64,000 bases of DNA from Humulus lupulus (lineage: Eukaryota > Streptophyta > Magnoliopsida > Rosales > Cannabaceae): contig NC_084793.1 of NCBI RefSeq assembly GCF_963169125.1, positions 135,014,297 to 135,078,296 of the forward strand. The letters are read 5' to 3'. The translations under genes were made by a program, and so were the position numbers. Each line of letters starts with the position of its first letter. Positions within the stretch are counted from its first letter, which is position 1. Positions 57,403 to 64,000 of the stretch are shown one piece after another. The notes beneath the pieces are model-generated. The model was not told where the DNA came from and did not search any database. It saw nothing but the letters and a program-made list of their open reading frames with translations.

Positions 57403-60238
57403 ACAAGGGTGGGAGAGTAAGTTATTTTGACTAGATTGACAAGGATAAATTCAATAGGGTGCAGATTGAGGGATTTTGCATCAACATAGGATACAAGATC
57501 CCTTTTTGTATTTTGTATAAGCCAAAAGATGCACATTTGAACATGGGGCAGATGATTTTAAGGGATACACACATTACAAAAAATTTAGAAGAAATATCTA
57601 TGAAGGAGTTCTCAGAAATGTATGTGTATTTGGTTCTGCTAGAGATGACTTTTGGGTTGGAATGGAGCAAGGATCCAACTGTTATTCCTCACACCAAGGC
57701 CATCGAGACCAAAGTTAAGGAAATGTGTTGTTGAGGAGCTTCCACCTGATTATGATGTTGTGGCTAATGTGGTGGGCATACTAGAGGACATGACCAAGAA
57801 CAAGGGAAAATGTAAAGAGCCTAAGTTGGTGGTTTTAAGCTCCAATGATGAATCAAATAGTGAGGGATTAAGTGAAGATGATGACGCTAATGAAGAAGGG
57901 ATTAAAATAGATTCAGAAGGGTATGAGGATTATTTTATTATTCATTTTGGGTTTGGAAAAGAGTGGGAAGAACCATTCTAGCAAGATGCAGGAGAGGATG
58001 CACCTGCTCCTGATGTTGAGACACAAAGTCGGTCTCTTGAGCTTGAGTTTGAGCAAATGCATGAGTGTGAACACCTCATTAAGGATGAGGATGATGTGGG
58101 GAATGGGGCAGGGAATGACCCAGTTGATGCTAATAATAGAAGCAATGAAGTTGGAGAAGATTTTGAGATGAATGAGGAGGACTATGAACAACAAGTTGAA
58201 AATGAAAGAGACATTGGCAAAGGGACTGATCCTAGGAAGTGGTAGGGTAGTGTACCTAATTTTTGTAACCAGGATGAGGTGAATGAGGATGAGGATGGTG
58301 TAGACTCAGAAGATGACCTAAAATCTCTTCATTTTAAATTTGTATTAGGAATGATGATGGGGGTTGTGGTTCGAGTAAGAAAGGTACAGAATATATTCCC
58401 AAGTCAAGTTTCAAAGATTTTAAATTTGTATTAGGAATGATCTTTGCTAGTGTAAGTTGTTAAAAAAAACGCTTAAGGAATACTTTGTAGAAAATGACAA
58501 AGACTTTGTCTACATTAGTAACGACCAGAGAAGGGTACGAGCCACGTGTAAAGGTTTAGGGTGAAAGTGGCTAATTTATGCAAGTAGGACTAGTCCTTTT
58601 AAACCACATTTAGGGTTCAAATCCTAATTGGCAAGCACAACTGTGGTATAGTCCTAAATAATAGACTTGCTAATGCCACCTAGTTAGCAAAACACTTCCT
58701 GAATATGAACTTCCAGAGCTTCAGAGAAATGACACAAAATGGGAAGTACTTTATAGTTGACAACTGGATTTTCTACAGGGCAAGGGCCAGAGCAAAGGTT
58801 ATGTTGGAGGGTTCAATTGCAGAGCCATATGCCATTCTTGAGGACTATTGCAAGCAGATCTTTGCCACTAATCCAGGCAGCACATGCTAAAGTAACGTGT
58901 TGAATGGTTGAAGGGAAATGATCTTTGAGAGGTTGTATGTTTGCTTAAGGGCTTGCAAGAAGGTTTTTCAAAATGGTTGCACACATCTGATTTATCTTGA
59001 TGGCTATTGAAAAGGGTTGCTATTAGTTGTTGTGGGAATTTATCCAGAAAATGCAATGTTCTCTATTGCTTATGAAGTATGTGAGAAAGAAAATACTAAA
59101 ATTTAGAAGTAGTTCTTGAATCTTTTGAAGATAGATCTGGAAATAGAAAGGCCAGAGGTGTATACCATGATGAGTGATAGGCATAAAGGTTTGGAAAATG
59201 AAGTGGGGATTGTTTTTTATGGAGCAGGTGTTAGATTTTGTGTTAGGCACCTCCACTCCAATTTTTAAAAAGAGCATCCGGGTCTACTTATGAAGAAAAT
59301 GTTTTGGGTAGCAGCAAGGTCAACAACCATTCCTGAGTTTCAAATAATGAGGGAACTTTGGGACATTAATTAATCTGCCTACAACTGGTCGGCTGCAAAG
59401 CTGCCAAATGAATGGACTAAGTCTCAATTCTGTGATGACCTGAAATGTGATGTCCTCAACAATTTGTGTGAACCATTCAACATTGCAATAATTTATGCTA
59501 TGGTTAAGCCTATCATAACTTTGTTGGAAAAATAAGGTATTGGCTTATGTGTCGTTTCTATAAAAAGAGGGAAAGTGTGATCAAGTTGATTCACCTTGTT
59601 GGGAAAAAAATTCTTGAGATAGTGGAAAGAAATAAACAAGTTTCCTAGAACTGCTTGACTAGAAGAGTTGCTGCCCAGAAGTTCCAGATTGCCTAGGGAA
59701 TGTGAGCTACACAGTTGACTTAGTAACTAAATGCTACACTTGTAGGAGATACCAATTGAGTGGTATCCCATGTGGCCATGCACTTGCATGTATATGGGTA
59801 GCAGACCATAATGTTATTGAGTATAATCATGAAGTCTACCAAAAAGATAAGTTTGAGAAGGCTTATCAGGGAATAATTGAGCCTATGCTAAGTCCAGACT
59901 TTTGGCCAAAGACTAGGCTAAATTCGATCCACCCACCTACTGAGAGTAATCTTCCAGGGAGACCAAGAAAATCTAGGATAAGGGAAGTTGATGAACCTCC
60001 ACTAGGTGCTACCAAGAATCAAAGATTTGGACAAGTTCGCAAGTATCGGAATTATGGATAGCCTGGCCACATTGCTAGAAAATGTGGTAATCCAGCATCA
60101 GCTCAGGTATATATGTTCAACCTGATAGTAAGCATCTTGTTTTTATATTTGACATTGTCTACAAATGATAATGCCTATGCAAATGCTAATACATATACCT
60201 GTTCAACCCAAGAAAAGAGGAAGACCACCATGACCAAC
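57403..60238 (+). pseudogene. MULE transposase, main part
   Basis: After E the frame resumes with GGRVSYFD, then IEGFCINIGYKIPFCILYKP (PB1-like N-terminal domain), an acidic linker (57830-58260), and NDQRRVRATCKG at about 58520 (FAR1/WRKY-like DNA-binding region). The catalytic part around 58990-59350 has PENAM, MMSDRHKGLENEVG and RFCVRHLHSNF. A SWIM zinc finger is at 59702-59830 (CYTCRRYQLSGIPCGHALAC), then LPGRPRKSRIREVDEPPLG and a zinc knuckle (GHIARKCGNPAS). Many stops and frameshifts. A 24-bp segment (TTTTAAATTTGTATTAGGAA onward) is duplicated at about 58331 and 58418. Confidence 0.88.
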
Positions 60239-62564
60239 TGTAATGCCCCGAATTCTCTGACGTGGTTTAATGGTGGGAATAGTCGGCCGGGAGGGCCATA
60301 ATTGTTTAATTATGCCATTAATTGATAAAATGGATGTATATGTGGATTATATTATAATATGATGTTAGATGCATGCATGTGAGTCCATATTTTTAATTAC
60401 AGGGGTGTGATGGTAATTTGACCCATTGAGGGTGAATTGTATATTTGTATGCATGTCGGGGATATATGTTGAGACCACATTATGATGTGGATTTTTTCGA
60501 GCCATTCGGCATGAGACGACGATGGTATGTTAATTAGCGGTTTGGTCATAACAGATTTAAGTTAGAGGTTCGGGAGGAGTCTCGGGGTGATTTAAATGAT
60601 TAGAGCGTTACCGGGCATTAAATGGTAACGGGATATGAATTATTGGTGTCTGGGGTTATTTAGAATAGCGGGGATTGGAGAGCGTTAATTATGATTAACA
60701 AGATAGGTTGGAAATGACAAATATGCCCTTGGGATGACTTTAGAAACCTTAAATGACCTAGGGGCATTTAGGTCATTTGGTTTGGATATACATGAGGCTT
60801 TAGTTGGCTGTAGAAAAACAGAACAAAGAATTCTCCTTCCCGTACATCACCTTCTCTTTGTCTTCCTTTGGAGTTTTTGATCTCAAAGTGAGGAATCGAG
60901 CTAGGAGATTAAGGAGCTGAGTTCATAGGGTTTGTTCATCCATTGAAGGGGGTTTAATCCTAAGTTTGAGGTGAGTTTCAACCATTAGTTTTCTAGTTTT
61001 ACTCTGTTTTGGTTTAAGTTTTTAGCTTGTGATCTTGTTGTGGATAGTTGGAATTGATGGAAGTTTTAGTTGGGATTTCACTTGGGTTTTGATGAGGGAG
61101 TGTTATAGATCAAGTTTAGGGGTTGTATTGGAGGTTTGGGTGGTGTTTAAACTTGGTTTGAAAGGTTGGTTCCAAGAGAAATCGCAAGGGAAGAAAAACA
61201 TGGATTTTGGCTGAACTGGAGGTTGGACCGCGACATGGCCAGGGAGGGCCGCGGCCCTTGAAGAGTGCTGAAGTTGGCCGCCTCTGTTTGGGGGGCGGGT
61301 CGCGGCATGGCCAAGGAGGGCCACGGCCCTTAGTGGCTTTTTGGCTTGGGGATGTTAGTCTTAGGCCTCGGGGTCGATCCTACTACCCGGTTTAGTAGTG
61401 TTTGATGTCTCGGAGGCTAGGTTTGCATTTGGGAACCCTTTGTTATTCATTTTATTGATGGAATCCCATAATTGGTTATGACCAGGTAATCGCTAAAGGA
61501 CCAAAAAGTTTATCGTTCTCAAGGGTCGTTCTTTTATTCATTCTAGCTCGAACCAGAGGTAAGCAAACTGCACCCCATTTGTGACATGCATGGGTATTCA
61601 TGAGGCATGTTGGTTGTGTAAACATGGACATGAATTGAATGCTTAGCAAATTTTTCTCACTCGTGCATGGTACTGACTCATTAGTCAGATTTGGCAAAGG
61701 TGCTAGTATTAACTGTGAAGTTGTGGCTTATTAGTCAGGTTCGGCAGTGGTACTGGGCACTGGTCACATAGCGCTGACTCATTAGGCAGAACAGCCTTCG
61801 CGTGTTTCACGCATGCTAATAAAGATTAGATCTAATCGACTTATCGCATTGGATGACTCAAAGAGCATTAATGCCGGACCGACCTTAAGTTCGATGAATA
61901 ATATAAGCGCTTGTGTGGCTTACCCATCAGTCACTCATTTGATAAGTTAAAGACTGACCCATCAGTCTCTCATTTATGAAGGCTAATGGCTTACCCTGCA
62001 GCCACTTTTCTATTTAAATTAGTGACTTGCTTGTCAGTCACTCAGTATGGTTTACCAACACCTCAAGTGATATTCACTCATTTGTTTGAGAGCTATGAGC
62101 TCTGTGTGATTATAATGATAATCATTTGATAATGTTTATATACAATACTGTGTTTTCTTGCTGGGCTTTGGCTCATGGGTGCTATGTGGTGCAGGTAAAG
62201 GGAAAGAAAAGCTCACCCAGCCTTGAGTGGAGAGCTTAGGTGGTGATGTGTACATATGCGGCCGCTTGACCACCATGGCCAAGGAGTTCTCAGAGGAACT
62301 AGGGGGTTTACCCTATTTTTGCCGCTTAGGTCGGCGGGTTTGTAAATTTTGGAACAGTAATGACCTTTTTGAATTGTAAATGTTCTTGTGGGCCCATCAA
62401 CAGTTTTATGTATCAAATAAAACATACCCTTCCCTTTTTATTGGTTTTCACCTTAACCTGTTAATACCACTTAGAACACATTTTTAACCAAAGGACTCAG
62501 GCAATGAGTCAAATTTCTGGTTCACCATTCACCGTAACTGTTCTGGGGTAACCAGGGCGTTACA
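60239..62564 (+). mobile_element. Solo LTR inside the MULE, TSD CCAAC
   Basis: 2326 bp, ends TGTAATGCCCCG and CAGGGCGTTACA, with perfect CCAAC duplications (60234-60238 and 62565-62569). Related to the E-type LTRs (shared TTCTTGCTGGGC, TGGTGCAGGTAAAG, CCAGGGCGTTACA). Removal rejoins the MULE tail in frame (KKRGRPP, a TGA, then PTLLNRPRKGRK). Confidence 0.93.
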
Positions 62565-62569
62565 CCAAC

Positions 62570-62669
62570 CTTACTGAATAGACCAAGAAAAGGAAGGAAA
62601 GTTAGAGGAAGCAAAAAAGAATGGCAACATGGTGAGGGGTCTTCAAAGGGAGGTGGAGGAAGTGTGTAG
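62570..62669 (+). pseudogene. MULE transposase C-terminal tail
   Basis: LLNRPRKGRKVRGSKKEWQH, then a Gly/Ser-rich end and TAG at 62667-62669. A basic tail is usual after the zinc knuckle in this transposase family. Confidence 0.7.
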
Positions 62670-63241
62670 ACATCCAACAAGTTGTTTTTGAAGAAGAATG
62701 GGCAACTTTTTTGTCAAAACTTTTGCACCAAACTGTTTGTGCTCCTATAATCATGTATATATAAGTTGTCTACATTTTGGATGCATTAAGATAGGTGCTA
62801 AATTAATGCAAGTGGTTATGTACTGTTTTTGTTCCCTATTTTGAAACTGTTATAAAACTCAAATGGTATGTATTTAGTCTTATGATCGTAGGACTGAAAT
62901 GGTGTATTTTGCAGCTTTAGTATTTGTTATTATTGAACACATTCAAGGCTTATTTATTTTCATATTTCATTAAAATAAAGAAAAGAAAAAGCATTTACAA
63001 CATATGCAATGTTGCAAGTACATGCAAATGACACCAAATTTGACAGATGATACATTCAAAAAAAAATTTGGACAATTAGAAACTATATTCCATTCCAAGT
63101 TCATACATTCAAACCTAAATTTCATGACATAAAAATAAAATTACAAATCCTTAAACACATGGATAAGTAGAAACTAAATCCATGTCCAAGTACATACATT
63201 CAAAATCATATTTTCAAACAAAAAAAATAACATTATAGATC
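62670..63241. other. MULE 3' untranslated region
   Basis: AT-rich, no coding signal. It separates the transposase tail from the opposite-strand ORF. Confidence 0.5.
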
Positions 63242-63545
63242 CTAATTCACACATCCAACATCTGCAATTTTTTCCTTACCCACTACATCTTCTACATTAG
63301 AGTTAATCTTAGTTTCCTCTACAAAAGCTTGGATGCCTATTCCAGGTGTCCCATTTACTGCAGAACCACTTGCAAATGAATGATGCCCATTCCAATCTCC
63401 ATGGCTACAACACCCACTCAATCTTTGTTGTGTAGAGCCATGGATGCAACAACCACTTAACCCTTGATGTGTTGACGACAATGAGCCCCAAGTGTTTGTC
63501 GAATAAAGGTTCCCCGCTAAATTTCTAATTTTACTTATCAAATCT
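63242..63545 (-). CDS. Unknown small protein convergent to the MULE transposase, N-terminus cut
   Basis: About 100 codons on the minus strand ending DVGCVN at 63242. It contains a short internal repeat, LSGCCIHGSTQQR and LSGCCSHGDWNGH, with paired Cys and His. The upstream end is cut by the LTR starting at 63546. MuDR of maize has a second gene convergent to the transposase, so this could be a MULE second gene, but I see no recognised domain. It may equally be a chance open frame. Confidence 0.3.
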
Positions 63546-64000
63546 TGTAACACCCTGGATCGCCAAGACTGTTACATTGTGTGTTTACAAATGTGCAAGA
63601 CTTGTTAATCAAGTCATTTAGTTAGATACGTGTTACAGAAACTACAGTTGAACTAGGGTTAAAAGATTTTGGTCTCAAAAGTTTCATTTCTTATAATCAA
63701 ACATTTTTACATGGGATCCCAAAAGTAGTAGCGTTAAAAGACACTTTACAAAATTTCAGGATAAAAGTACAGTTACTAGCCACTCTAAGGGAAAAACAGA
63801 CAATTAGGCTTTTCTCGTCCTGTACCACTCCTCGGCTGTGGCGGCCGATCAGCTGACTATGTACATTCAGCCCTAAAGCTCTCCATCTCAGGAGTGGTCC
63901 AGTTTTCCCTTGTCTTTACCTGCACCACATAGCACCCGTGAGCCAAGGCCCAGCAAGAAACCAGATAACAGAGCATAATCATTAAGCAATCAATTTGCAA
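63546..64000 (-). repeat. Partial LTR of an E-type element, runs off the window
   Basis: Starts TGTAACACCCTGGATCGCCA and aligns with the E LTR start (TGTAATGCCCTGGATAGCCA), including CAAGACTTG, TTAGGGTTAAAAG and ATGGGATCCCAAAA. Orientation as E. Whether it is solo or part of a full element cannot be seen. Confidence 0.8.

Larger units (their letters stand above)
42385..63545 (+). mobile_element. Mutator-like element (MULE), split by nested LTR elements
   Basis: The transposase is in three blocks: 43541-43620, 57403-60238 and 62570-62669. They are separated by chromovirus E and by a solo LTR, and the frame or family motif continues across both gaps. The 5' region from about 42385 contains the repeated AATATTTTCAAAATGTTGCA units seen in MULE ends, and an untranslated leader. 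The right terminal inverted repeat is not identified; it may lie beyond the LTR that begins at 63546. Both ends are estimates. Confidence 0.75.

Overview
This window is plant nuclear DNA, most likely from a dicot. It has no bacterial gene organisation. It is AT-rich between elements and is built almost entirely from nested transposable elements: Ty3/gypsy (Tat lineage and a chromovirus), Ty1/copia, an L1-type LINE and a Mutator-like element (MULE). I cannot name the species. I see no intact host gene, tRNA, rRNA or CRISPR array.

Layout. 1-4922: 3' part of a Tat-lineage Ty3 element (A), with an integrase tail, an antisense gene and a 3' LTR. 5573-6326: solo LTR. 6986-8690: 5'-truncated LINE, minus strand. 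8691-9446 and 20984-22010: flanks that look like pieces of one host gene, with candidate exons at 9149-9218, 21128-21232 and 21695-21852. 9447-20983: nearly complete Tat element B lying between those flanks. 22011 to about 24335: minus-strand copia remnant. About 24340-31694: Tat element C, 3'-truncated. 31695-39990: minus-strand Tat element D, joined tail to tail with C and interrupted by two solo LTRs. 42385-63545: a decayed MULE. It was split by chromovirus E (43621-57402), which carries two more solo LTRs, and by a further solo LTR at 60239-62564. 63546-64000: the start of another LTR.

The nesting can be read directly. Four solo LTRs have perfect 5-bp target-site duplications (TSDs): CAGAG, GCTAG, TACTT and CCAAC. 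Two more have duplications with one mismatch. Removing each insertion inside a coding region rejoins the interrupted reading frame. This gives the relative order MULE, then E, then the solo LTRs inside E. All sense polyproteins are dead, mostly through C-to-T or G-to-A changes that create stops.

The most interesting feature is the antisense gene between pol and the 3' LTR of elements A and B. It resembles the known family of 'putative gypsy type transposon' proteins (Pfam Transposase_28-like; recognised by eye, not searched). In both copies it contains GT-AG introns at matching positions and phases. In B the spliced frame is fully open (714 codons), although the same element has five stops in pol and has lost its capsid domain. 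A second polypurine-tract-like motif, CACTTGGGGGG, lies between pol and this antisense gene, or where that gene would be, in A, B and C. It resembles the terminal polypurine tract.
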